64,000 bases of DNA from CAWGAJ01 sp963820545 (GTDB taxonomy: Bacteria; Planctomycetota; Planctomycetia; Pirellulales; Thermoguttaceae). Location: assembly GCA_963820545.1 (NCBI GenBank), contig CAWGAJ010000001.1, positions 2,232,001-2,296,000 of the forward strand, read 5' to 3'. A program made the translations under genes and the position numbers. Shown piece by piece: positions 16,492 through 24,265 of the stretch (the first letter of the stretch is position 1; the number at the start of each line of letters is the position of its first letter). Under the pieces are notes generated by a model. It searched no databases and was not told the DNA's origin. It was given only the letters and a program-made list of their open reading frames with translations.

Positions 16492-16636
16492 AAAATTCAG
16501 CACCGTTGAATAATCACCCGCCATAAGAAGAAGTAGCATTGTGATTCAGGGGCCTGCACGTGCCGGACGAACAATGTCAAACGGCGCGATGACATTTAAA
16601 GCTTATTCCAAAAGGCCAAATGTCATCCGAGCCAAA

Positions 16637-16755
16637 TGTCATCCTGAGTGTAGCGAAGGATCTCCCGGGCATCGGCCTTTGGCCCGTGCCTGGCATCCTC
16701 CTGTACCAAGATTCTTCACTTCGCTCAGCAGTGACAGGGCGCTTCAGAATGACAG
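16637..16755. repeat. dispersed inverted repeat (TGTCATCCTGAG ... TCAGAATGACAG type)
   Basis: The left arm TGTCATCCTGAGTGTAGCGA and the right arm ending CTTCGCTCAG ... CAGAATGACAG face each other. This text, TGTCATTCTGAGCGAAG and relatives, is a widespread intergenic repeat in many bacterial genomes. Confidence 0.6.
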
Positions 16756-17012
16756 GAATGTTTCATACCATGTATGTTTTGGGACAGGCTCTATAGAATG
16801 GCTGCCAGATTGACATGCCGGAAAAATCAGTTTTTTTGCATATTTGTCGGGCAGTCATTGACTAAATGCCGTAACTTAAATACAAATAAATGGTTACGGA
16901 TTGCAGTCCGGCCTTTGGCACACCGCTTGCTCTTTTTGTTGGTACTCACAATCGGCTGCCATTTGTGGCCGTGGTAGTAAAAATATATCGAGCAAATAGG
17001 AGGAGATCCGCT

Positions 17013-18704
17013 GTGCCAAAACAAATGGTTTTTGAAGACGCTGCCCGGCAACCGCTGGCAGCAGGGGTGAGCAAACTGGCCCGGGCCGTGGTGAGCACGT
17101 TAGGTCCACGAGGACGAAATGCGGTCCTAGATAAGGGTTGGGGTTCTCCCAAGGTTACTAAAGACGGGGTGACCGTGGCCAAGGAAATCGAACTGGACGA
17201 TCCCTTCGAGAACCTGGGCGCTCAGTTAGTCAAAGAGGCCGCCACGAAGACCAACGACGTGGCCGGCGACGGCACCACGACCGCCACGCTGCTGGCCGAG
17301 GCGATTTATCGTGAGGGCATGCGCATGGTGGCCGCCGGGGCCGATCCCATGTCCCTTTCCCGCGGCATACACCAGGCCACCGAGGCAGTAATAAAAAATA
17401 TCGAAAAAATGACCGTGGCCATCAATGAAAAGGATAAAAAGGAAATCACCCAGGTGGCCACCATCGCGGCCAACTGCGATCCGTCGATCGGGACCGTGCT
17501 GGCCGACGCCTTTGTCAAGGTCGGCAAAAACGGCGTAATTACCGTGGAGGAAGGCAAGCAGGCGGAAACCTACGTGGACGTGGTCGAGGGCATGCAATTC
17601 GACCGCGGCTTCCTTTCGCCGCATTTTGTCACCAACCAGGAAGAACAAGCGGTGGAATTCGAAAAATGCCTGGTCCTGATTCACGAAGACAAAATATCCA
17701 ATGCCAAGAATCTCATTCCCTTGCTGGAATCCGTGAGCAAGGCGGGCAAACCGCTTTTGATCATCGCCGAGGACGTGGAAGGCGAGGCCTTGGCCACGCT
17801 AGTGGTCAACAAGCTGCGCGGCATTTTGAACGTTTGCGCGGTCAAAGCCCCGGGTTACGGCGATCGGCGCAAGGCCATGCTGGGCGACATTGCCACCCTG
17901 ACCGGCGGGCAGGCGATCTTTAAGGATCTGGGAGTTACACTCGAATCGGTCAAGCTTTCTGATTTGGGCACCGCAAAGAAAGTGGTCGTAACGTCCGAGG
18001 ACACCACCATTGTCATGGGCGGCGGCGGCAAAGAGGCCATCAAAGGGCGAGCGGAACAGATCCGCCAGGAAATCGAGACCACGACCAGCGAATACGATCG
18101 CGAAAAACTGCAAGAGCGCTTGGCCAAGTTGGCCGGCGGCGTGGCGCAGATTCACGTCGGCGCCGCCACCGAAACGGAAATGAAAGAAAAAAAAATGCTC
18201 ATGGAAGACGCCCGAGCCGCCACCCAGGCCGCACTGGCCGAAGGGATTGTCCCCGGCGGCGGAGTGGCCTTGCTGCGGAGCGAAAAGGCGACGGAGAATT
18301 TGGAACTTGAAGGCGACGAAGCCCTCGGGGCAAAGATCGTCAAGAACGTACTTGACGCCCCGTTACGGGCGATTGCCGAAAACGCCGGCAAGGACGGCGC
18401 CGTGGTTGTTAACCGCGTGCGGCAGATGAAAGGCAAATCCGACGGTTATGACGCTGAGAAGGATCAGTACTGCGATCTGATCGAAGCCGGCATCATCGAT
18501 CCGGCGAAAGTAGTGCGCACTGCTTTGCAGAACGCCGCCAGCGTGGCCGCGTTGCTACTGACAACATCCTGCCTAGTTACGGAAATTCCCAAGGAGGAAG
18601 AGGAAAAAGGACATGGTCACGGTCCTGGCCCAGGCGGCATGGGTGGCATGGGCGGCATGGGAGGTATGGGCATGGGTGGAATGGGTGGCATGGACGAGTT
18701 CTAA
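17013..18704 (+). CDS. groEL: chaperonin GroEL, copy 1
   Basis: The GTG at 17013 is chosen because AGGAGGAG precedes it and the upstream in-frame residues are not GroEL-like; the product is 563 residues. It matches GroEL throughout, with VAGDGTTTATLLAEAI near the ATP site, but the N-terminus (VPKQMVFEDAARQPLAAG) diverges from the usual MAKQI-type start. The C-terminus keeps a Gly-Gly-Met tail, normally inside the folding cavity. A dedicated groES follows, then a second groEL that lacks this tail, suggesting the two rings have different roles. It folds cytoplasmic proteins with GroES and ATP. No CIRCE operator was found upstream. Confidence 0.95.
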   Translation: MPKQMVFEDAARQPLAAGVSKLARAVVSTLGPRGRNAVLDKGWGSPKVTKDGVTVAKEIELDDPFENLGAQLVKEAATKTNDVAGDGTTTATLLAEAIYREGMRMVAAGADPMSLSRGIHQATEAVIKNIEKMTVAINEKDKKEITQVATIAANCDPSIGTVLADAFVKVGKNGVITVEEGKQAETYVDVVEGMQFDRGFLSPHFVTNQEEQAVEFEKCLVLIHEDKISNAKNLIPLLESVSKAGKPLLIIAEDVEGEALATLVVNKLRGILNVCAVKAPGYGDRRKAMLGDIATLTGGQAIFKDLGVTLESVKLSDLGTAKKVVVTSEDTTIVMGGGGKEAIKGRAEQIRQEIETTTSEYDREKLQERLAKLAGGVAQIHVGAATETEMKEKKMLMEDARAATQAALAEGIVPGGGVALLRSEKATENLELEGDEALGAKIVKNVLDAPLRAIAENAGKDGAVVVNRVRQMKGKSDGYDAEKDQYCDLIEAGIIDPAKVVRTALQNAASVAALLLTTSCLVTEIPKEEEEKGHGHGPGPGGMGGMGGMGGMGMGGMGGMDEF

Positions 18705-18708
18705 ATAG

Positions 18709-18812
18709 CGTGTGTGCCACGATCCGCCTCTGGAGGATACCTGTTTGTTTAACCATGCCTTTCACACTGCTGGACAAGCCAGTAGTGGCACCCAGGCGAG
18801 AGCCTGGGAACA
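18709..18812. repeat. dispersed palindromic repeats (GTGGCAC and GCCTGGGAAC types)
   Basis: GTGTGCCACG is followed by CACTGCTGG-ACAAG-CCAGTAGTG and GGCACCC, then CCCAGGC-GAGA-GCCTGGGAAC. The last part is a relative of 55656-55680. These fill the groEL1-groES gap. Confidence 0.7.
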
Positions 18813-18867
18813 AGACGATTAATCAACCAAGCGATATATTTATTTCATTTAACTAAGGGATTTAATC

Positions 18868-19167
18868 ATGAAGAATATTAACCTGAAGCCATTGGATGAT
18901 CGTGTTGTAGTGGAGCCGGTGGAGGCCGAGGAGATGACGGCAGGCGGCATAGTGCTGCCCGACACCGCAAAAGAAAAACCCCAACGGGGCACTGTGTTGG
19001 CCGTCGGGCCCGGTAAACTGCTCGACAACGGCCAGCGCGGCAAATTGTCCGTGGCCGTGGGCGACGAAGTGATTTACGGCAAGTACAGCGGATCAGAGGT
19101 CGAAATCGAAGGGCGCGAAGTAAAAATCCTCCGCGAGTCCGATATTCTGGCCAAGGTGGTAAAATAA
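18868..19167 (+). CDS. groES: co-chaperonin GroES
   Basis: 99 residues starting MKNINLKPLDDRVVVEP, with AAGGGA before the ATG. The mobile-loop region and the VGPGKLLDNGQR segment fit GroES, and length is normal. It caps the GroEL ring during ATP-driven folding. It lies between the two groEL copies, 163 bases after groEL1 and 139 before groEL2. Its stop codon TAA is the first three bases of a long heptamer repeat tract. Both groEL genes may share this single partner, as no second groES is present in the window. Confidence 0.96.
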   Translation: MKNINLKPLDDRVVVEPVEAEEMTAGGIVLPDTAKEKPQRGTVLAVGPGKLLDNGQRGKLSVAVGDEVIYGKYSGSEVEIEGREVKILRESDILAKVVK

Positions 19168-19283
19168 GGGATTAGGGATTGGGCAATAGCAAGGATGAAG
19201 GATGAATGCAAAGGACTGGGGGCTGATATCTGACCGCTAAAAGCTGAAAAAATGAAAACTTATAACTTATAACTGAAAACTTT
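19165..19283. repeat. heptamer repeat tract, 17 units
   Basis: Seventeen consecutive 7-base steps with drifting sequence: TAAGGGA, TTAGGGA, TTGGGCA, ATAGCAA, GGATGAA, GGATGAA, TGCAAAG, GACTGGG, GGCTGAT, ATCTGAC, CGCTAAA, AGCTGAA, AAAATGA, AAACTTA, TAACTTA, TAACTGA, AAACTTT. It fills nearly the whole groES-groEL2 gap. Confidence 0.85.
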
Positions 19284-19306
19284 GTTATATCAAGGAACCA
19301 CCAAAA

Positions 19307-20926
19307 GTGGCTAAGCAACTTTTATATGAACATCATGCGCGGGAGCGCATGCTCCGCGGAGTGGAAAAACTGGCCGACACGGTGGCCGTCACCCTGGGAC
19401 CGACCGGACACAATGTAATTCTCGACAAATCGTACGGCAGTCCGACCGTGACCAAGGACGGCGTGACCGTGGCCAAGGAAATTGAACTGGAAGACCGCTT
19501 CGAGAACATGGGGGCCAAGCTGGTCAACGAAGTTGCTACCAAGACTTCGGATGTGGCCGGCGACGGCACCACTACCGCCACGGTATTGGCCCGGGCGATC
19601 TTCCGTGAAGGATTGCGGAATATCGCCGCGGGCAGCAATCCAGCGGCCGTGCGCCGCGGCATCGACAAAGCCGTGGAAGCGGCCGTGGCCCATCTGTACA
19701 CGATGGCCAAGAAGGTCACCAGCAAGGATGAGATCGCCAATGTGGGGGCCATTAGCGCCAACAACGATCACGAAATCGGCAACCTCCTGGCCGAGGCCAT
19801 GGACAAGGTGGGCAAGGACGGCGTAATTACCGTTGAGGAAGGCAAGACCGCCGAAACCACTTACGAGGTGGTCGAGGGAATGCAGTTCGACAAGGGCTAT
19901 CTCTCGCCGTACTTCATCAACCGCAGCCCGGAGATGGATTGCCTCTTGGAAGACGCCTTTATTCTCATCCATGAAAAGAAGATCACCAATCTGCGCGACC
20001 TGATTCCGCTTCTGGAAAAGGTAATGCAGCGGGGCAAACCGCTGTTGATCATCGCCGAGGACATCGAAGGCGAGGCCCTGACCACTCTGGTCGTCAATAA
20101 ACTCCGCGGCGTGCTGCCAATCTGCGCGGTGAAGGCCCCGGGCTTTGGCGATCGGCGTAAAAACATGCTGGCCGATATCGCCATCCTCACCGCCGGCACC
20201 TTGATCAGCGAGGATCTGGGCGTGAAGTTGGAGAACGTCGCGCTGGATCAGCTTGGCCGGGCCAAGAAGATCACTGTCGATAAGGATAACACGACGATCG
20301 TGGAAGGCGCGGGCAAGCAGGCCGACATCAAGGCCCGCTGCGATCAGTTGCGCACCCAAATCGAAAATACCGATAGCGACTACGATCGCGAAAAGCTCCA
20401 GGAGCGACTGGCCAAACTGAGCTGCGGAGTGGCGGTGGTTTCGGTGGGCGCCAGCACCGAGGCCGAGATGAAACAGAAGAAGGCCCGGGTGGAAGACGCC
20501 TTGCACGCCACGCGCGCGGCCGCCGAGGAAGGCATTTTACCCGGCGGAGGAGTGCCCCTCATGCGCTGCCGAGAGGCCGTGGAAAAGGTTCGCAGCAGCG
20601 CCCGGGGCGACGAAAAGATCGGCGTAGACATTATTTCCCATACTTTGTCCGCGCCGCTTAAACAGATTGCCGACAACTGCGGAGTGGACGGCTCGGTGGT
20701 GGTCGACGAAGTGAGCGAAAAGCCCACCAATACCGGCTACGACGCCAACACCGGGAAATACGTCGATATGCTCAAAGCAGGCATTATCGACCCGCTCAAG
20801 GTAGTACGCACCGCTTTACAAAACGCAGCCAGTATCGCCGGTCTGATGTTAATGACCGAAACCATGGTCACTGACTTAAATAAAGAAGACAAAAAGAAAC
20901 GGCAGGTGGAAGGAAGCGTACGCTAA
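19307..20926 (+). CDS. groEL: chaperonin GroEL, copy 2 (no GGM tail)
   Basis: 539 residues from GTG 19307 (GTG GCT AAG CAA, i.e. MAKQLLYEHHARERML), with AAGGA nine bases before. All GroEL blocks are present, including VAGDGTTTATVLARAI and the EKLQERLAKLS segment, and length is typical. The C-terminus is charged (KEDKKKRQVEGSVR) instead of Gly-Gly-Met, a feature seen in specialised paralogues. The first copy, 2.3 kb upstream, has the tail but an atypical N-terminus, so the paralogues diverged at opposite ends. Predicted cytoplasmic folding chaperone; client specificity cannot be told from sequence. Confidence 0.96.
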   Translation: MAKQLLYEHHARERMLRGVEKLADTVAVTLGPTGHNVILDKSYGSPTVTKDGVTVAKEIELEDRFENMGAKLVNEVATKTSDVAGDGTTTATVLARAIFREGLRNIAAGSNPAAVRRGIDKAVEAAVAHLYTMAKKVTSKDEIANVGAISANNDHEIGNLLAEAMDKVGKDGVITVEEGKTAETTYEVVEGMQFDKGYLSPYFINRSPEMDCLLEDAFILIHEKKITNLRDLIPLLEKVMQRGKPLLIIAEDIEGEALTTLVVNKLRGVLPICAVKAPGFGDRRKNMLADIAILTAGTLISEDLGVKLENVALDQLGRAKKITVDKDNTTIVEGAGKQADIKARCDQLRTQIENTDSDYDREKLQERLAKLSCGVAVVSVGASTEAEMKQKKARVEDALHATRAAAEEGILPGGGVPLMRCREAVEKVRSSARGDEKIGVDIISHTLSAPLKQIADNCGVDGSVVVDEVSEKPTNTGYDANTGKYVDMLKAGIIDPLKVVRTALQNAASIAGLMLMTETMVTDLNKEDKKKRQVEGSVR

Positions 20927-20931
20927 AAGAG

Positions 20932-20950
20932 CCGGACTGTGTCAGTCCGG
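20932..20950 (+). terminator. hairpin just after groEL2
   Basis: CCGGACTG-TGT-CAGTCCGG begins six bases after the stop at 20926. A run of A follows, not T, so on this strand it may protect the RNA end; on the other strand it would look like a terminator. Confidence 0.5.
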
Positions 20951-20989
20951 AAAAAAACGGGATTCACAGTTGGCTAGTCCAACCGTGAC

Positions 20990-21122
20990 TTTCACATTGC
21001 TGGACAAGCCAGCAGTGGCACACCGGCGGTCGTTGACCGCCGGCTATGGCACCCAGTGAGTAACGGACATAACACCCGCCGAGTTATATACGAAAGGGCC
21101 GCCTCGCCACGGGGTGGCCTTT
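20990..21122. repeat. palindromic repeats and terminator-like hairpin between groEL2 and dnaJ
   Basis: A GTGGCAC-type unit (TTGCTGGACAAGCCAGCAGTGG) is followed by CCGGCGGT-CGTTG-ACCGCCGG (21023-21043) and, at 21092-21122, by AAAGGGCCGCC ... GGGTGGCCTTT ending in T-rich sequence. The last is a good bidirectional terminator candidate before dnaJ. Confidence 0.6.
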
Positions 21123-21197
21123 ATCATATTGCTGATGCATTTTGTTCGGCGGTGTAGTAGAATTAATCGTTTCAATCATCCTGTTTCTCACCCGGCC

Positions 21198-22322
21198 ATG
21201 GCGACAATGGCGGAAAAACGCGACTATTACGAGGTGCTCGGGGTATCGCGGACGGCCACAGAGACGCAAATCTCCGAGGCCTACCGCAAGTTGGCGCTGA
21301 AATACCACCCGGATCGCAATCCGGAAGACGAGCAGGCCGTTGTCAAATTCAAGGAAGCGGCCGAGGCCTTTGAAGTCCTCTGTCATCCGGAAAAACGGGC
21401 CAAATACGATCGCTACGGTCATGCGGGCCTGGAGGGCGGCGGTCCGCAGTTCCACGACATCAGCGAAATTTTCCGGGCCTTCGGGAATATTTTCGGCGAC
21501 AGTCTGTTTGGCGATTTTTTTGGCATGCCCGCGAGAGGACGTGTCAGGCGCGGCGCCGATGTGCATACCGAGGTCACGGTGGATTTAATCGAAGCGGCCC
21601 GGGGCACTTCGAAAATCGTCCGCTTTATTCGGCACGCGGCATGCGAAATTTGCAGCGGTTCGGGGGCCAAGCCGGGCAGCAAACCGGAAACTTGCCGCTA
21701 CTGCGGCGGGCGCGGCCGAATAGTGCAGTCGACCGGCGTGTTTTCCATCCAGACTACCTGTCCCTCCTGTCACGGCCAAGGGCGCGTGATTCGCGAGCTC
21801 TGCGATGATTGCCGCGGGGCGGGCTATGTGCAGAAAAAAATCACCCACAAGGTGGATATTCCCCCCGGCATCGACACCGGCACGCGACTGCGACTGAGCG
21901 GCGAAGGCGAACCCAGCCCGGACGGCGGCCCGCCGGGCGATTGCTTCTGTATGATTAAGGTAAGCGAGCATGCGCTGTTCCAGCGCGAAGGCAAACACCT
22001 AATCTGCCAGGTGCCGATTACCTATCCCCAGGCGGCGCTAGGATCGACCATCGAGGTTCCCACGCTGGCCGGCAAAGAAACCTTGGCCATCCCGCCCGGC
22101 ACGCAAACCGGCGAAATCCTCACCTTGACTGGTCGCGGCATGCCGCAACTGAATTCCCCTCAGCGGGGCGACCTGTTGGTGCAAGTACACATCGAGGTCC
22201 CCAAGAAATTGACCCCCAACCACGAGGAGTTGTTGCGGCATCTGGCCGAATTGGAAAACACCAACGTTACGCCCATACGCAAAAGTTTTTTTGAGAAGTT
22301 GAAGGAGTATTTCCAAACATGA
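21198..22322 (+). CDS. dnaJ: chaperone DnaJ
   Basis: 374 residues from ATG 21198 (MATMAEKRDYYEVLG; ATG 21207 is equally possible). The J-domain carries HPD in ALKYHPDRNPED. A short Gly/Phe region follows, with FGNIFGDSLFGDFFG. The zinc domain has all four CxxCxGxG repeats: CEICSGSG, CRYCGGRG, CPSCHGQG, CDDCRGAG. The C-terminal substrate-binding domains are complete. DnaJ delivers unfolded clients to DnaK and triggers its ATPase. Its stop overlaps the grpE start by four bases (ATGA), so the two are translationally coupled. No dnaK lies in the window. Confidence 0.96.
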   Translation: MATMAEKRDYYEVLGVSRTATETQISEAYRKLALKYHPDRNPEDEQAVVKFKEAAEAFEVLCHPEKRAKYDRYGHAGLEGGGPQFHDISEIFRAFGNIFGDSLFGDFFGMPARGRVRRGADVHTEVTVDLIEAARGTSKIVRFIRHAACEICSGSGAKPGSKPETCRYCGGRGRIVQSTGVFSIQTTCPSCHGQGRVIRELCDDCRGAGYVQKKITHKVDIPPGIDTGTRLRLSGEGEPSPDGGPPGDCFCMIKVSEHALFQREGKHLICQVPITYPQAALGSTIEVPTLAGKETLAIPPGTQTGEILTLTGRGMPQLNSPQRGDLLVQVHIEVPKKLTPNHEELLRHLAELENTNVTPIRKSFFEKLKEYFQT

Positions 22323-22963
22323 GTCACCGACATCCATCCAAGAGCGAACAGCCGAAGTCGGCGAAACCACATGCCGGGCCTACCGATAACGCCCCGGCCA
22401 GGGAACCAATGGCCTACGCTTCCCAGGCTCAATCGCTCCAGTCGTCGGCAACGCCTGCCCCGGCAGAGGAAAAACAAGGAGCGGGGATAAAACTTCTGTC
22501 GTCCGAAACCGCTGAACAACTTCACGCTGAATTGGAACAGGCCAACGAGCGGATCCTGCGCTGCCAGGCTGAACTGGATAACTACCGCAAGCGCGCGGCG
22601 CGGGAATCGGAAGATCAACTCCGCTATGCGAATCTTTCGCTGATCCGCGACCTGCTGCCGGTGCTGGACAACATTCAGCGGGCCAGCGAAGCCGCCGATA
22701 AATCCAGCGATGGCAGCGGGCTGCTGGATGGCGTAAAAATGGTCGCCCGGCAGTTGGAGGAGGTTTTGAAACGACATCACTGCGTGAAAATCACGGCCCT
22801 CAACGCCCCCTTCGATCCGCATCTGCACCATGCGATTCTACAACAGGCTTCGGAGGAATATCCGGCCAATACCGTGATCCTGGTAACGCAAGACGGCTAC
22901 CAACTGCACGACCGCGTGGTGCGGCCAAGCCAGGTAATAGTTTCTGCCAATCCGAGCAAGTGA
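22319..22963 (+). CDS. grpE: nucleotide exchange factor GrpE
   Basis: 214 residues. A disordered, Pro/Ala/Lys-rich N-terminus (about 60 residues) precedes the coiled coil (SSETAEQLHAELEQANER ... CQAELDNYRKRAARES) and a C-terminal beta domain with the family signature around HDRVVRPSQVIVS. GrpE releases ADP from DnaK. It overlaps dnaJ by four bases. The order dnaJ-grpE, just downstream of the groE genes, makes a compact chaperone locus in this genome. Predicted cytoplasmic. Confidence 0.94.
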   Translation: MSHRHPSKSEQPKSAKPHAGPTDNAPAREPMAYASQAQSLQSSATPAPAEEKQGAGIKLLSSETAEQLHAELEQANERILRCQAELDNYRKRAARESEDQLRYANLSLIRDLLPVLDNIQRASEAADKSSDGSGLLDGVKMVARQLEEVLKRHHCVKITALNAPFDPHLHHAILQQASEEYPANTVILVTQDGYQLHDRVVRPSQVIVSANPSK

Positions 22964-22971
22964 GAACTGCC

Positions 22972-23252
22972 ATGCCTACGTATGATTATGTCTGCGACGC
23001 CTGCAACCACGAGTTCGAGCTGTTCCAAGCAATCACCGCGGGCGCAAGCGCAAGTGTCCCGAATGCGGCAAAAACAAGCTCCGCCGACTGATCGGACCGG
23101 GCGCGGCGGTGGTCTTCAAGGGATCGGGTTTTTACCAGACCGACTATCGCAGCGAGTCCTACAAAAAAGCCGCCGCCGCGGAAAAATCCAAAACCACAGC
23201 AGCCGGCGTCGACGGCAAAAGCAAAGATAACGGCAAAAAAGCCAAGGAATAG
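22972..23252 (+). pseudogene. FmdB-family zinc-ribbon regulator, frameshifted (probable sequence error)
   Basis: From ATG 22972 the frame gives MPTYDYVCDACNHEFELFQAIT, broken into two here: MPTYDYVCDACNHEF then ELFQAIT, which is FmdB-like, but it then drifts out of frame and stops. The -1 frame from about 23040 continues RKRKCPECGKNKLRRLIGPG and runs to TAG 23252 with a Lys/Ala-rich tail (about 93 residues in all). Inserting one base near 23040 restores the second CxxC of the zinc ribbon (CDAC ... CPEC). FmdB-type proteins are small putative regulators. It directly follows grpE and probably belongs to that operon. Confidence 0.8.
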
Positions 23253-23270
23253 CGATTGGGGATCCAAATT

Positions 23271-23298
23271 AGTGGACAGTGGGCGGTGGGCGGTGCGA
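23271..23298. repeat. heptamer repeat tract, 4 units (AGTGGGC type)
   Basis: AGTGGAC, AGTGGGC, GGTGGGC, GGTGCGA, directly joined to the palindrome AAACCGCAAGCGGTTT. Confidence 0.8.
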
Positions 23299-23313
23299 AA
23301 CCGCAAGCGGTTT
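23298..23313. repeat. palindrome AAACCGCAAGCGGTTT, copy 1
   Basis: The same 16 bases occur at 40053-40068. Both copies sit next to heptamer tracts and near a TATAGAA word. Confidence 0.8.
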
Positions 23314-23326
23314 TTATAGAATTTAT

Positions 23327-23396
23327 AGTTTTCAGTTTACAGTTTATAGTTCTGCGTTCTGACTTCTTCTTGCTGCGTTTTTTCATCCTTCATCCC
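23327..23396. repeat. heptamer repeat tract, 10 units
   Basis: AGTTTTC, AGTTTAC, AGTTTAT, AGTTCTG, CGTTCTG, ACTTCTT, CTTGCTG, CGTTTTT, TCATCCT, TCATCCC. The order of words is the reverse complement of that in 19165-19283. It ends 12 bases before the birA start. Confidence 0.85.
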
Positions 23397-23407
23397 TTGC
23401 TTCTCAA

Positions 23408-24177
23408 ATGTCTCCACTCGATATCCTTCGCATTGTTCGCGAGACCTTTGTCGTCGAAGTGGAACATCACGCGGAGATTACTTCGACAAACGATCGGGCA
23501 GCGCAGCGAGCAAAGCTAGGGGCGAATAAATTACCGCTGCTGGTGATTGCCGATCGGCAAACCGCCGGGCGAGGCCGAGGAGGCAATCGCTGGTGGACCG
23601 GTCCGGGAAGCCTGGCATTTAGTCTGCTGCTTAATCCAAAAACAATTGATGTCCAACCCGATTGCGTGCCGTTGATCAGCCTGGCAGCCGGCGTGGCAGT
23701 GGCCGAAACCATAAAACCGCTGCTAGCTAATCAAGAGGTCGGCATCCACTGGCCGAACGACGTGATCGTCGCCGAACGCAAGTTGGCGGGAATCCTGGTA
23801 GAAGTGCTGCCCGATCGCCATACAGTCATCGGCATCGGGGTAAATACTAACAATTCGCTGGCTGATGCCCCGGCCGAACTGCTTTCCATAGCCACAAGCT
23901 TGCTGGGACTGACCGGCAAGCCACACGATCATAGCGCGATTCTGGTTACACTGCTTGGCCGGTTGGAAAAACATCTTCTCACGCTCCGTCAAGCACCGAA
24001 GAGCTTGCCGCCCGGGCCGATGAGCTTTGTCTGCTACGCAATAAGTCTTTAACTCTGCGGATTGGTTCACAAACAATCCACGGCCTCTGCCGGGGCATTG
24101 CTCGCGATGGGGCCCTGATTCTGGAAACATCGGCCGGGCCGCGCTCCTTTTATTCCGGTTTAGTGGTAATGTCTTGA
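23408..24177 (+). CDS. birA: biotin--[acetyl-CoA-carboxylase] ligase, monofunctional (C-terminal frameshift)
   Basis: The first frame (23408-24052) holds the catalytic domain: STNDRAAQ, the biotin-loop motif GRGRGGNRWWTGPGSL and the HWPNDVIVAERKLAGILVE active-site block. It then drifts. Moving one frame at about 23997 continues EELAARADELCLLRNK ... GLCRGIARDGALILETS and ends at TGA 24177, the small C-terminal BPL domain. One missing base thus explains the break. There is no N-terminal helix-turn-helix, so it should only charge biotin carboxyl carrier protein and not repress transcription. Because the enzyme is normally essential, a sequence error is more likely than loss. Confidence 0.88.
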
Positions 24178-24265
24178 AAATCTGATATCATGCACTACCA
24201 TGGAGCCTGTGATGTCGGCCGCAAACGTTATCTTGTATTGATTTACCGATAAAAGGAGAAAGAAG

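Larger units (their letters stand above)
15976..17012. other. 1-kb intergenic region rich in repeats, no gene seen
   Basis: Contains an inverted repeat AACTATCCGA (16281-16290) / TCGGATAGTT (16386-16395), a pair of G-runs (16458-16491) and a dispersed inverted repeat (16637-16755). No CIRCE-type operator was found ahead of groEL, and no RNA gene was recognised. Confidence 0.55.

Noticed and set aside
16800..17012. CIRCE (TTAGCACTC-N9-GAGTGCTAA) operator ahead of groEL1
   Set aside because: No match to either half-site was found in the region.
18606..18704. GGC-ATG repeats at the end of groEL1
   Set aside because: This is the normal Gly-Gly-Met tail of GroEL, not an independent repeat.
19322..20506. 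394-codon open frame opposite groEL2
   Set aside because: Antisense shadow caused by strong codon bias of groEL; composition is not protein-like.
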